Positions 8,401 to 16,712 of a stretch of DNA of 43,401 nucleotides are shown here, one piece after another. Both the position numbers and the translations under genes were made by a program. This DNA is from an uncultured Prevotella sp. GTDB lineage: Bacteria; Bacteroidota; Bacteroidia; Bacteroidales; Bacteroidaceae. The DNA lies in the NCBI GenBank assembly GCA_900553465.1, contig USDT01000024.1, positions 1 through 43,401 on the forward strand, in the 5' to 3' direction. The stretch's first letter is position 1; each line of letters opens with the position of its first letter. Under the pieces are notes generated by a model. That model worked only from the letters and a program-made list of their open reading frames with translations. It searched no databases and was not told the origin of the DNA.

Positions 8401-10062
8401 GAGATTGCGACGTTGAAAGGTAATTATAATTCGACTGGTAATGGTTATCTTAATGCAGATCTAACCTTGAGTCGTGCCCCGCTTCGTGTTATCAATGGTT
8501 TCATACCCGATCGCACTTTCGGCCTTAGAGGTTATGCCGGAGGTAACTTGTCTGTTAAGGGTTCTTTATCATCACCGGTTATAAACGGTGAGGTGAGGTT
8601 TGATTCGGCTTATGTCGTAAGTGTCCCTTATGGTGTCAAGCTGCGGTTTGATGAAACTCCTGTTGCCATATCAAAGAGTCATCTTGTTTTCGATAAATAC
8701 AAGATGTATGCTCAGAATAACAGTCCGCTGTCGCTTACCGGATATTTCGATTTCTCAAATATGAGCAACATGTATCTTGATCTTGGTGTCCAGGCAACCA
8801 ATTATCTGCTCATTAATGCAAAGGAGAACAGACGCTCCGAGGCTTACGGCAAAGCTTATGTGAATTTCTATGCAATGCTCAAAGGTTCTCTTGAAAGTAT
8901 GCAGGTGAGGGGGCGACTTGATGTGTTGGGCTCAACAGACATGACATATGTTCTGCGCGATTCGCCTTTGTCTACTGACAACCAACTCAATGATCTTGTT
9001 AAATTTGTCAATCTCAACGACTCCACTGAGGATGTTGTTACGCGACCTCCACTGACTGGTGTTGACATGGACCTGACCATGAACATTGACGAGGGCGCGC
9101 ATATAATGTGTGCATTGAATGCAAGCCATTCTAACTATGTCGACCTGATAGGCGGTGGAAACCTGCGTATGCAGTACAATGCTGTTGACAACCTGCGTCT
9201 TACTGGACGATATACTCTGAGCAATGGAGAAATGAAGTATTCGCTTCCGGTAATCCCGTTGAAGACATTTGTCATACAAGATGGCAGTTACATCGAGTTT
9301 ATGGGCGATCCTATGAATCCGAAGCTCAATATCACGGCAACTGAGCAGACAAAGAGTAATGTCTCCACTGATGGCGGAACAGGCCGAAGCGTACTGTTCA
9401 ATTGTGGTGTTGTCATTACCAAGACGCTTAATGACATGGGACTTCAGTTTATCATTGATGCTCCGGAAGACCTGACCATCCATAATCAGCTTCAGACCAT
9501 GTCGGAGGAAAACAGAGGCAAACTTGCCGTGACAATGCTTACCACAGGTATGTATATCGCCGACGGCAACACAAGTTCATTCTCAATGAACAACGCATTG
9601 AGCGCCTTCCTCAACAGCCAGATAAATTCAATATCAGGAAATGCTCTGCGTACGCTCGATCTGAGTTTCGGTATGGATAATACTACGCTCAGCAGTGGAC
9701 AGGTGCAGACGGATTATTCGTTCAAGTTCTCCAAACGTTTCTGGAACAACAGACTTAATATTGTCATTGGTGGAAAGGTGTCCACCGGAGCCGAAGTAGA
9801 AGATCAGAACGATACGTTTTTTGATAATGTGACATTCGAATATCGTCTCAGCCAGAACTCAAACAAATATCTCAAGTTATTCTATGAGCGTGACAGCTAT
9901 GATTGGCTGGAAGGATATGTAGGCAAATATGGCGGAGGTTTCATGTGGCGACGCAAGTTACAGCGCCTCACAGATATATTCAGATTCAAAAGCAAGAGCA
10001 ATCAGGAGATAAAGACACCGAAGGATTCGGTTACAGTAAAGAAAGATGAAAATAACAAATAG
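5440..10062 (+). CDS. tamB: TamB-like translocation and assembly module protein
   Basis: A 1540-residue protein anchored by one N-terminal hydrophobic helix (about residues 11-32) after a basic start. The rest is a long periplasmic series of beta-strand repeats, as in AsmA/TamB proteins, ending in the C-terminal DUF490/TamB domain from about residue 1150 onwards, with strand-rich segments such as VDMDLTMNIDEGAHI and TGRYTLSNGEMKYSLPVIP. TamB-type proteins span the periplasm with a hydrophobic groove and act with an Omp85 partner in outer-membrane protein assembly, and in lipid transport. Its stop overlaps the start of the tamL-like gene by 17 bases, which supports a joint function. An in-frame ATG two codons later (5446) is an equally plausible start. 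The C-terminal KSKSNQEIKTPKDSVTVKK tail is charged and poorly conserved-looking. Confidence 0.9.
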   Translation: MPMKKIFKRILIVLLIPVMMFFIVAVLLYIPPVQNWIVRQVVSSASEKTGFDIAVDNVRLAFPLDLSVNGVSVLQPVDSLSNKKDTIASVRNIIVDVRLLPLFRSQVEIDRLSLSDVILNTAGLVESARIRGTLGSLELMSHGIDLNKETVRINDVSLADAVVDVALSDSVPEDTTKSENFWKICVDNLDISRTSVTVHMPGDTLRVSAYMDSMNAGNGNFDLHDGKYTVGRFGWKNGKITYDNKFEKPVAGLDYNHIALSGLNLSVDSIYYHDSALSLRMKECAFYEKSGIRLNELSGSVSLDSVRLKVPDFRLRTSESSLRARADVVFNALSGKSAGKLNVLLDASFGKQDLSRFMASMPSAFMRSWPNYPLTLKASVTGNMKRASLDGVVINLPTAFSVSGKGRFTNINDNKKLGADLNMKAKTYNMDFVTALVGSPSLRIPKGISIDGRLMARGTKYDVDVVASEGGGKLKLSAAMNTDGMSYEAKAEADKLNISHFLPSLAFKPFSGNISLSGKGTDIRSSRTRLNINAEVSDFVYSNYDLSGMTFTASLDKGKARATLDSHNKLLDGNVALDAMMSHKNLQANLLCDIKNIDLYRLQVFDVPVDLSLNADINFATNFRKNHSVSGSIRNIALTDSARVYTPEDVLIRAFTRTDSTLAIVKSGDFDMMISASGGYEKLMRNGKGLLGEIGKQLKERYIDQVRLREYFPHMRFHFCAGRNNFFSRSLKKFGYDMKHAQMDLRSSSFDGINGNIAVDSLVVSGVRLDTIRFAVNSDSVQTDFNGQVRNGPGNPQYVFNTLFRGALYERGVYFGVRMYDDKDRVGVSIGLDAAMAENGIRIRLGSKGTPILGFKPFEINKDNYLLFGDDRRISANLSLRAEDGMGIRVYTNDSTEALQDMTVALVKFNLEEVLSVIPYIPKMSGIMNSDFHIVSTVDEKNISSSVTIDDFVYEGNRIGNIASDFAYMPKEDGSHYVDGFLSCDDVEIATLKGNYNSTGNGYLNADLTLSRAPLRVINGFIPDRTFGLRGYAGGNLSVKGSLSSPVINGEVRFDSAYVVSVPYGVKLRFDETPVAISKSHLVFDKYKMYAQNNSPLSLTGYFDFSNMSNMYLDLGVQATNYLLINAKENRRSEAYGKAYVNFYAMLKGSLESMQVRGRLDVLGSTDMTYVLRDSPLSTDNQLNDLVKFVNLNDSTEDVVTRPPLTGVDMDLTMNIDEGAHIMCALNASHSNYVDLIGGGNLRMQYNAVDNLRLTGRYTLSNGEMKYSLPVIPLKTFVIQDGSYIEFMGDPMNPKLNITATEQTKSNVSTDGGTGRSVLFNCGVVITKTLNDMGLQFIIDAPEDLTIHNQLQTMSEENRGKLAVTMLTTGMYIADGNTSSFSMNNALSAFLNSQINSISGNALRTLDLSFGMDNTTLSSGQVQTDYSFKFSKRFWNNRLNIVIGGKVSTGAEVEDQNDTFFDNVTFEYRLSQNSNKYLKLFYERDSYDWLEGYVGKYGGGFMWRRKLQRLTDIFRFKSKSNQEIKTPKDSVTVKKDENNK

Positions 10063-12346
10063 TTTCTCATTATACATCATTCTGATAATATCGGGAGTGT
10101 TTGCGTCGTGCTCAAGTACAAAGAACATCCCCGAGGATGACCAGTTGTTTGTAGGTCTGACGAAGATAGAATATAAGAACTACGAGAAGAACGACCATTT
10201 TGTGGCTGTTCAGGAAGAAGTTGAAGCCGCACTCGCCACCGCTCCCAACGGTGCATTGTTCGGCAGTTCCTACTATCGCTCGCCGTTCCCTTACGGTTTG
10301 TGGATATGGAACGCTTTCTCCAAATCGCGCTCTGTTTTTTCAAAATGGATGACCAAGTCGTTTGGAAAACCGCCGGTGCTTATGAGTTGGGTAAATCCGG
10401 AACTGCGTGCCAACGTGACCAGAGAATTGCTCCGTTCCAATGGTTACTTTGACTCAAGTGTTGAATATAATGTCATCACGCAGAAGAATCCCAAGAAGGC
10501 GAAGATAGGTTATACTGTCAATCTTGGTCGCCTTTACAGAATTGATTCTCTCAGATATGTCAATTTTCCGCAGCGTGCTGATTCTCTGATACGTGCCACA
10601 ATCGGTGAGACACTTATTCATCCGGGCGACCCGTTCAAGGTTTCGACACTCGATGCCGAGCGTACACGACTGAGCAATGTGTTCCGCAACAACGGATATT
10701 ATTATTATCAGCCGGGCTATGCGTCATATCTTGCTGATACTATCTCTGTTCCAGATACGGTGCAACTGCGTTTGCAGTATGCCGACAGTGTTCCTGCCAA
10801 TGTGCGCCGCAAGTGGTATATAGGTAAGGTGAACCTCGAATTGCGGAAGGACTATATGGAAGAACTCAGTGACTCTCTCGAGCACCGATACTTCACAGTA
10901 CGGTTCAATGGTCGGAAACCACCACTCCGCACGCGTGTCATACTGCGTGACCTGAAATTGCGTCCGCGCAAGCTCTACAGCTACGACGACTATCTGCAGT
11001 CTGCCAACAAGATAACCGGTACAGGACTTTTCAGTTATGTTGATTTCAAATTTACTCCCCGTGATACTACCTTAAGGTGCGATACGCTTGACCTTACGCT
11101 AAGTTGTGTGTTCGACAAACCTTATGATTTCTATGTGGAAGCCAATATGGTGGGTAAGACGAGTGGCAAACTTGGTCCGGGAGCAGTGATTGGTATCAGC
11201 CGTCGTAATGCTTTCCGTGGCGGTGAAAAACTTGATATCAACATCAATGGATCGTATGAATGGCAGACCGGACATAACGCTGACGGCAGCAGTTCGGAAA
11301 TGAATTCGTATGAATATGGCGCCAATGTTTCGTTGGAAATACCACGTCTGCTGCTTCCTTTCTGGAGTCGTGTGCGCTGGTACAACACGCCTTCCACAGT
11401 TCTGAAGGCTTCGTCGAGCGTAATAAACCGCTCGGGATATTTCAAGAGACATATTGTCTCAGGTGAGCTGACATACAATTTCCAACGAACGGCAACGTCT
11501 GTCCATCAGTTCAGTCCGCTTATCCTGCAGTATGAATACATGACACGCATGACGTCTGCCTTCTCCGATATACTTGAAGAGAACCCTTATCTGCTCGTTA
11601 CGATGGCTGATCAGTTTGTTCCGAAGATGCGTTACACATACACATATTCAAGTCCGACAAACTATCGTAGTCCGATCTACTGGCAGGTGGTGGTCAGCGA
11701 GGCTTCCAATCTGCTTTCGTTGGGATACATGATGGCAGGCAACAAATGGAACGAGAAGTCTAAACAGCTGTTCAAGAATCCGTATGCACAGTTCTTCAAG
11801 ATAGAGACCGACTTCAGAAAGACATGGGCAGTGGGCGATCACAGCCAGCTTGTCGGTCATGTGAGTGCCGGATTTATATGGTCGTACGGCAACTCCGTGA
11901 GCGCACCCTACAGTGAGCAGTTCTATGTGGGAGGTGCCAACAGCATAAGAGCCTTCAACGTGCGCAGCATCGGTCCGGGTGCATACCACACCGACAGCGA
12001 GCACGCATCATATATGGATCAGACCGGTGACATCAAGCTGCAGGCCAACCTTGAATACCGTTTCCGCCTGTTCGGCAATCTGTATGGAGCGACATTCCTC
12101 GATGCGGGCAACGTATGGGCTCTGCGTGATGACGGTTATCGCACAAACTCTGTGTTCAAAGTGAAGAATCTGCTCAAGGAAACTGCGCTTGGCACAGGTG
12201 TCGGTCTGCGCTACGATCTTGAGTTCTTCGTGTTGCGTTTGGACTGGGGTGTCGGTCTGCATGTGCCATACAAGAGCGGTTTCTACAACATCTCTTCGTT
12301 CGGCGACGGACAGAGTCTGCATTTTGCCATCGGCTATCCGTTCTGA
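10046..12346 (+). CDS. tamL: TamL: lipoprotein Omp85/TamA-family outer-membrane protein
   Basis: A 766-residue protein starting with a lipoprotein signal peptide (FASC, cysteine at residue 22), then POTRA-like periplasmic domains (about residues 35-370) and a C-terminal Omp85 beta-barrel. The barrel contains GGANSIRAFNVRSIGPG, the conserved (V/I)RGF-type lid-loop region of this superfamily, and ends in an aromatic residue (YPF). A lipid-anchored TamA relative is known in Bacteroidetes as TamL, partner of TamB in outer-membrane homeostasis. The ATG overlaps the last 17 bases of tamB, so translation is probably coupled. No terminator is obvious in the 152 bases after it. Confidence 0.9.
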   Translation: MKITNSFSLYIILIISGVFASCSSTKNIPEDDQLFVGLTKIEYKNYEKNDHFVAVQEEVEAALATAPNGALFGSSYYRSPFPYGLWIWNAFSKSRSVFSKWMTKSFGKPPVLMSWVNPELRANVTRELLRSNGYFDSSVEYNVITQKNPKKAKIGYTVNLGRLYRIDSLRYVNFPQRADSLIRATIGETLIHPGDPFKVSTLDAERTRLSNVFRNNGYYYYQPGYASYLADTISVPDTVQLRLQYADSVPANVRRKWYIGKVNLELRKDYMEELSDSLEHRYFTVRFNGRKPPLRTRVILRDLKLRPRKLYSYDDYLQSANKITGTGLFSYVDFKFTPRDTTLRCDTLDLTLSCVFDKPYDFYVEANMVGKTSGKLGPGAVIGISRRNAFRGGEKLDININGSYEWQTGHNADGSSSEMNSYEYGANVSLEIPRLLLPFWSRVRWYNTPSTVLKASSSVINRSGYFKRHIVSGELTYNFQRTATSVHQFSPLILQYEYMTRMTSAFSDILEENPYLLVTMADQFVPKMRYTYTYSSPTNYRSPIYWQVVVSEASNLLSLGYMMAGNKWNEKSKQLFKNPYAQFFKIETDFRKTWAVGDHSQLVGHVSAGFIWSYGNSVSAPYSEQFYVGGANSIRAFNVRSIGPGAYHTDSEHASYMDQTGDIKLQANLEYRFRLFGNLYGATFLDAGNVWALRDDGYRTNSVFKVKNLLKETALGTGVGLRYDLEFFVLRLDWGVGLHVPYKSGFYNISSFGDGQSLHFAIGYPF

Positions 12347-12429
12347 CGGTTGCCGGTAAGCATTATGACAGCGTGCGGGAACAGAGTGGTCTAATCATGT
12401 GTGATGACGCCAAAAAACTATGCTGCACG

Positions 12430-12461
12430 TTTCGTATTCTCGTTCTTATTTGCTACTTTTG
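12430..12461 (+). promoter_or_regulatory. Promoter for the nucleotidyltransferase gene
   Basis: TACTTTTG (12454-12461) fits the TAnnTTTG -7 box, with a TTTCG near 12430-12434 about 19-20 bases upstream as a plausible -33 element. The predicted leader is about 30 nt. Confidence 0.6.
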
Positions 12462-12498
12462 CAATCAGAATTATTAACAACATAAATAAAAACTTATT

Positions 12499-13410
12499 AT
12501 GAAGCCTACATTATTACTTCTTGCAGCTGGTATGGGCAGCCGCTACGGTGGTTTGAAACAGCTGGACGGTTTAGGACCGAATGGTGAAACAATCATGGAT
12601 TATTCCATATACGATGCCATCAAAGCCGGATTCGGCAAGATCGTGTTTGTAATCCGTAAGGATTTCGAGCAGGACTTCCGAGAGAAGATTCTTTCCAAGT
12701 ATGAAGGCCACATTCCGGCCGAACTCTGTTTCCAGTCACTCGAGGATCTGCCTGAAGGATTTTCAGTGCCGGAGGGTCGTGTTAAGCCGTGGGGTACAAA
12801 CCACGCCGTGCTCATGGCCAAGGACATCATCAAGGAACCGTTCTGCGTTATCAACTGCGACGATTTCTACAACCGTGATGCATTCCAGGTGATAGGCAAG
12901 TTCCTCTCCGAACTGCCAGAGGGTTCTACAAACAAGTATGCTATGGTGGGCTTCCGTGTAGGCAACACACTGTCTGAGAACGGTACCGTGGCACGCGGTA
13001 TCTGCTCAAAAGATGCTGATGAAAACCTCACAACTGTAGTGGAGCGCACAGAGATAATGCGTGTGAACGGTCCTGTATGCTACAAGGACGAACAGGGTGA
13101 GTGGGTTGCTGTTGAGGATAACACACCTGTATCAATGAACATGTGGGGATTCACTCCTGATTATTTCGAACACAGCGAGGCTTACTTCAAGGAGTTCCTT
13201 TCTGATCCGAAGAACATGGAGAACCTCAAGGCTGAGTTCTTTATCCCGCTGATGGTGAACAAACTCATCAACGAGAATACTGCTACTGTTAAGGTACTTG
13301 ATACAACCAGCAAATGGTTCGGTGTGACTTATGCTGCCGACCGTCAGTCTGTTGTAGACAAGATTCAGTCGCTGATCGACGAAGGCGTTTATCCTTCAAA
13401 ACTCTTTTAA
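12499..13410 (+). CDS. Sugar-nucleotidyltransferase family protein
   Basis: A 303-residue protein with the nucleotidyltransferase fold: LAAGMGSR-YGGLKQL at the N-terminus (residues 8-22) binds the NTP phosphate, and the metal-binding NCDD lies at 119-122. GTNHAVLMAKD (99-109) corresponds to the conserved GTxxA region that contacts the base. The family activates sugar phosphates to NDP-sugars (as GlmU, RmlA and GalU do), but this branch, common in Bacteroidetes, has no settled substrate that I can name. There is no C-terminal beta-helix acyltransferase domain as in GlmU. It appears monocistronic, with its own promoter and a terminator at 13470-13510. Confidence 0.85.
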   Translation: MKPTLLLLAAGMGSRYGGLKQLDGLGPNGETIMDYSIYDAIKAGFGKIVFVIRKDFEQDFREKILSKYEGHIPAELCFQSLEDLPEGFSVPEGRVKPWGTNHAVLMAKDIIKEPFCVINCDDFYNRDAFQVIGKFLSELPEGSTNKYAMVGFRVGNTLSENGTVARGICSKDADENLTTVVERTEIMRVNGPVCYKDEQGEWVAVEDNTPVSMNMWGFTPDYFEHSEAYFKEFLSDPKNMENLKAEFFIPLMVNKLINENTATVKVLDTTSKWFGVTYAADRQSVVDKIQSLIDEGVYPSKLF

Positions 13411-13469
13411 CAACCCATTGTCTGGCGGCTGCGTTGATATGTTGTGGCCGTAAAGACTGTGAAATAAAT

Positions 13470-13510
13470 ATCCGTGATACATCCAGGGGGTGTGTCACGG
13501 ATTTCTTTTA
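13470..13510 (+). terminator. Intrinsic terminator after the nucleotidyltransferase gene
   Basis: A 12-bp stem with one G-U pair (13470-13481 with 13491-13502) is followed by a T-rich tail interrupted by one C. It lies 60 bases past the stop codon. Confidence 0.8.
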
Positions 13511-14072
13511 TTCTGATAGTCAGAAATACGGCATGTCATAATATGTTTCTTGCGCGACCACGTTTTGCACTTTCTGCATTGTTTTCCGGAATGTTATGGT
13601 GCGGAATTTTCAGGTTTTTCTGTTCTCATTCACTTTTTCCTGTTTGTATGAGAATCTATATTAATCGTTGTAAGTTTCTGATTGTCAGCTTTTTATCTTT
13701 GTTTATCTAAAAGACGCAGTGTCTGTACTGATGCAGAATGTGCTTTTTCGGCTTGCGAAAGAGCCTGTTTGAGGGGCTGAAACGGCCCGTTTCATGCCCT
13801 AAAACAGCCTGTTTCGCACCCTGAAACGGGCTGTTCCGTAAGCCCATAAAGCCCATTTTGCAGCGGTAGGATTTACTTGTCGCATGTTTGTTGTATTGTT
13901 GAGGCCGTACAGTATTGGTAAAAGGGCCTTTTGGTATGGTTGTCGTCTTTTTCCGGATACAGTTCTATTGACGACTGTGTGGTGTATAAAAGTACAATTT
14001 TGGGGTGATGCTTTGTATTCTTATGACATGCATACGGATAAAATAAGTCCGTAATTCACGGTGGTGTGTGTA
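13511..14072. other. Gene-free region between convergent genes
   Basis: About 560 bases between the terminators of two convergent genes. Short open frames here have no protein-like composition. The stretch 13763-13833 carries palindromic repeats (listed separately). Otherwise nothing is recognised. Confidence 0.55.
13763..13833. repeat. Cluster of GTTTC/GAAAC palindromes
   Basis: GCCTGTTT (13763-13770) is followed by an 8-bp-arm palindrome TGAAACGG/CCGTTTCA (13778-13785 and 13787-13794) and then by an 11-bp inverted repeat (13805-13815 with 13823-13833, one G-U). All units share the same GTTTC core and resemble the GCCTGTTTCA pair at 2115-2146. It could fold as RNA from either strand or be a protein-binding or repetitive extragenic element. 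Confidence 0.7.
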
Positions 14073-14116
14073 TAAAAAAGCACGTCTGAAATCGGTCTGA
14101 CCGACTCCGGACGTGC
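14073..14116 (-). terminator. Terminator of the PiT phosphate transporter gene
   Basis: On the minus strand a 7-bp outer stem (14116-14110 with 14086-14080) encloses a second small palindrome centred near 14096, and is followed by a T run (14079-14074 as A on the plus strand). It ends 28 bases after the stop codon. Confidence 0.75.
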
Positions 14117-14143
14117 CTGGTTTATGTTGCAATACAGATATTG

Positions 14144-16387
14144 TCAGTTCACAATGAACTTCTTGGCTGCTCTGAGCTGATGGCGCATATTGCTGAGCAA
14201 CTGCTGGCTTTCCTGCAGAATGTTCAGATATACGAGCGATACTTTGAAGTTCTCGTCATCACTCTGCTGTATGCGGTTGATGTGCTGCTTACGTACGCTT
14301 GAGAGCAGATCCTTGCATGCGTCGGCACTCTCGAGCACTTCGCGGTAGTTGTCATACTGTCCTGTGGAGATGATGTTCTCGGTCTGCTGCATCAGATCGT
14401 TGATCTTTTCGCGTATTGGTCTGAACTCGTTGACGAACACTTCCGGTATCGGGTTGAAGCTGTTGTCCACATGTTCCTTAATAGGTTCGAGCATGCGTCG
14501 CAGACAGTAGATGTACTGTTCGGAAGAGTTGATACCGAGGTGGAACCATGTGTTGCGTTCTATTGCAATATCACTTGGTACGCGGCGCAGGGCGAGCAGC
14601 TCCTGACGGCGGTATTTCTTCAACTCGTCCTTTTCACTTCTCAGTTCGCGCTGTACGTGGCGCAGCAGACTCGGCTTCTCATTTTCAAGTCCGTCTATAA
14701 TCTTGTTGAACTGTTCGATAGTGAAACGTGCAACGAAACTCTGAGTCTTGCTCACGTGTTTGTTGAGCAGATCCAATACTATTTCCGGATCGCGTGAACG
14801 CATCATCAGACGGAACATGTCGCCCTTTCCGCTCTCTTTCTCCTTCTTTGCATACTGACGGTTGCTGCGTATGAGGAGGAAAATCACAAGAGCCATGAAT
14901 GCCACCTGTACTATGATGCCGCCGTAGAACATGAGCAGACATACTATAGCACATGCTGCGAAGGCTGCTCCGGCTGTTATGAACCATCCACCGATAACGC
15001 TCAGCACTCCGGTCACACGGAATACAGCGCTCTCGCGGCTCCATGCGCGGTCGGCAAGACTTGTACCCATTGCCACCATGAATGTGACGTAAGTTGTAGA
15101 GAGCGGCAGTTTGTAGTTTGTACCTATGGTGATGAGCATTGACGCCAGTACGAGGTTAACCGCTGCACGTACGATATCGAAAGCGGCACCTTCGCTCAGT
15201 TCAGCCTCGTTCTTGTTGAAACGGCTGTCAATCCAGAGCTTGAGTCTTTGTGGCAGGAACTGCTTGATCACAGAGTCTGCATCCTGTGTGGCACGTACTA
15301 TGCTGCGTGCTGCGCGGCTTGTACCGAACATTTCGTCTCCTTCATCCTGACGTGACAGGTCCACGCTGGTCTTTATCACGTTATGTGCTTTCTTGGATGT
15401 AGCCATAGCGACAATCATTATCACGCCTGCGGCAATAAGATAGAGAGGCGGAGTTTCAGCACTTTCCATGAGCGAAGTCATGAGATATGCGGTAGGTGCA
15501 GTTCCGTTGGCGTTGGCCATGTAGTCATTGTATGAGTCGAGACCGGCAAGAGGCACACCTATGAAGTTCACGAGGTCGTTGCCTGCGAATGCCATTGCCA
15601 GTGCGAAAGTACCCATGAGAACCACAAACTTGAACACGTTAATGCGCAGCAGGTGGAACACTTCCATGACGATTGTCGAACCGATGAATGTGTATACGAG
15701 CAACATTGAGGTGTTGGCTGTTATCCAGTCACGTGTGCTTGCGTCTATATAATGTGATTTGCCGAGTCCTTTAAGGAAAATAAAGTAGGCGAGTGCGGTG
15801 AAGGCTATGCCGCCGAAGATAGCTATTGTGTAGCGGCTGTGCTTCTTATAATTGAATGTGAAGATTATACGTGATATCCATTGTACCAGAATACCGAAGA
15901 AGAATGCTATGGCAACGCTGACGAATATTGCTATGATGACGCTCAGAGCTTTGTCCGTGTTGAGCAGATCTCCGTAGCTCAGAGAGCCGTCGCCTATCAT
16001 CTTTATGGTGGCCAGTATGAATGTTCCTCCCAAAAGCTCGAATACGAGAGATACTGTGGTTGAAGTAGGCATGCCCAATGTGTTGAACATGTCGAGAATG
16101 ATTACGTCGGTAACCATGACCGCCAGGAAAATGGTCATCACTTCGTTGAACGAATAGTTGTTTGGACTCATGATGCCATGACGGGCCACGTCCATCATTC
16201 CCGATGACATGACCGCACCAACAGCCACTCCCAATGATGCGATGATCAGCACCGTACGGAATTTTGCCACCTTGGCTCCGACGGCACTGTTGAGAAAATT
16301 CACGGCATCATTGCTGACACCCACAAAAAGGTCGAATACTGCCAGACATAGCAGAAAGACAACAATACATAGATAAATTGTTTCCAT
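14144..16387 (-). CDS. PiT-family inorganic phosphate transporter with C-terminal helical domain
   Basis: A 747-residue polytopic inner-membrane protein. The two PiT signatures are visible: SNDAVNF at residues 25-31 and GNDLVNFIGVPLAG at 269-282, each followed by hydrophobic segments. About twelve transmembrane segments span residues 1-510. These carriers take up phosphate with cations. Beyond about residue 515 there are some 230 residues of hydrophilic, charged helices (for example LRSEKDELKKYRRQEL) that recall PhoU-like coiled helices and make the protein much longer than classical PitA (about 500 residues). This may be a cytoplasmic regulatory domain; that is an inference. The gene has its own terminator and faces the nucleotidyltransferase gene. 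A TAAATTTG sequence (16433-16426) upstream could be its -7 box. Confidence 0.88.
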   Translation of the reverse strand: METIYLCIVVFLLCLAVFDLFVGVSNDAVNFLNSAVGAKVAKFRTVLIIASLGVAVGAVMSSGMMDVARHGIMSPNNYSFNEVMTIFLAVMVTDVIILDMFNTLGMPTSTTVSLVFELLGGTFILATIKMIGDGSLSYGDLLNTDKALSVIIAIFVSVAIAFFFGILVQWISRIIFTFNYKKHSRYTIAIFGGIAFTALAYFIFLKGLGKSHYIDASTRDWITANTSMLLVYTFIGSTIVMEVFHLLRINVFKFVVLMGTFALAMAFAGNDLVNFIGVPLAGLDSYNDYMANANGTAPTAYLMTSLMESAETPPLYLIAAGVIMIVAMATSKKAHNVIKTSVDLSRQDEGDEMFGTSRAARSIVRATQDADSVIKQFLPQRLKLWIDSRFNKNEAELSEGAAFDIVRAAVNLVLASMLITIGTNYKLPLSTTYVTFMVAMGTSLADRAWSRESAVFRVTGVLSVIGGWFITAGAAFAACAIVCLLMFYGGIIVQVAFMALVIFLLIRSNRQYAKKEKESGKGDMFRLMMRSRDPEIVLDLLNKHVSKTQSFVARFTIEQFNKIIDGLENEKPSLLRHVQRELRSEKDELKKYRRQELLALRRVPSDIAIERNTWFHLGINSSEQYIYCLRRMLEPIKEHVDNSFNPIPEVFVNEFRPIREKINDLMQQTENIISTGQYDNYREVLESADACKDLLSSVRKQHINRIQQSDDENFKVSLVYLNILQESQQLLSNMRHQLRAAKKFIVN

Positions 16388-16712
16388 ACAAATTATAAAA
16401 ATGTCATATATGTTTTTTCAGGTTGCAAATTTATATTCGGCATATTACAGGTTTTTTAAACACATGTTACAATTCTGTTACAAACGTGTCTTTTCTGTTA
16501 CACTCACTGGCGCACCTGTATGTAAGCCGCCTGCCGCACTTCGGCTTTTGAAAGTACGCGATATTTTTATTTAATGTTTGTGTTATGTTTTCAGATAATT
16601 ATTATTAATTTTGTAGCGGAAAAAATTGTTTTGAGCCATGGGACGGTAGGTCGTCTTAATTTGATTCTGGGCGCATGGCTTTATATGAAATGTTGATACA
16701 TAATTGCAAGAA
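16388..16712. other. Divergent promoter region between the PiT gene and cysE
   Basis: About 325 bases between two divergently transcribed genes. Possible -7 boxes are TAAATTTG on the minus strand (16433-16426) for the transporter and TAATTTTG on the plus strand (16606-16613) for the acetyltransferase. Neither has a clear TTTG at the standard distance, so both are tentative. No gene or hairpin seen. Confidence 0.4.

Noticed and set aside
13289..13710. Several overlapping 60-80 codon frames after the nucleotidyltransferase gene
   Set aside because: They cross the terminator hairpin at 13470-13502 and lack conserved composition.
13763..13833. Possibility that the palindrome cluster is a CRISPR array
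   Set aside because: Unit lengths and spacings are irregular, spacers are only a few bases, and no cas gene is present in the window.
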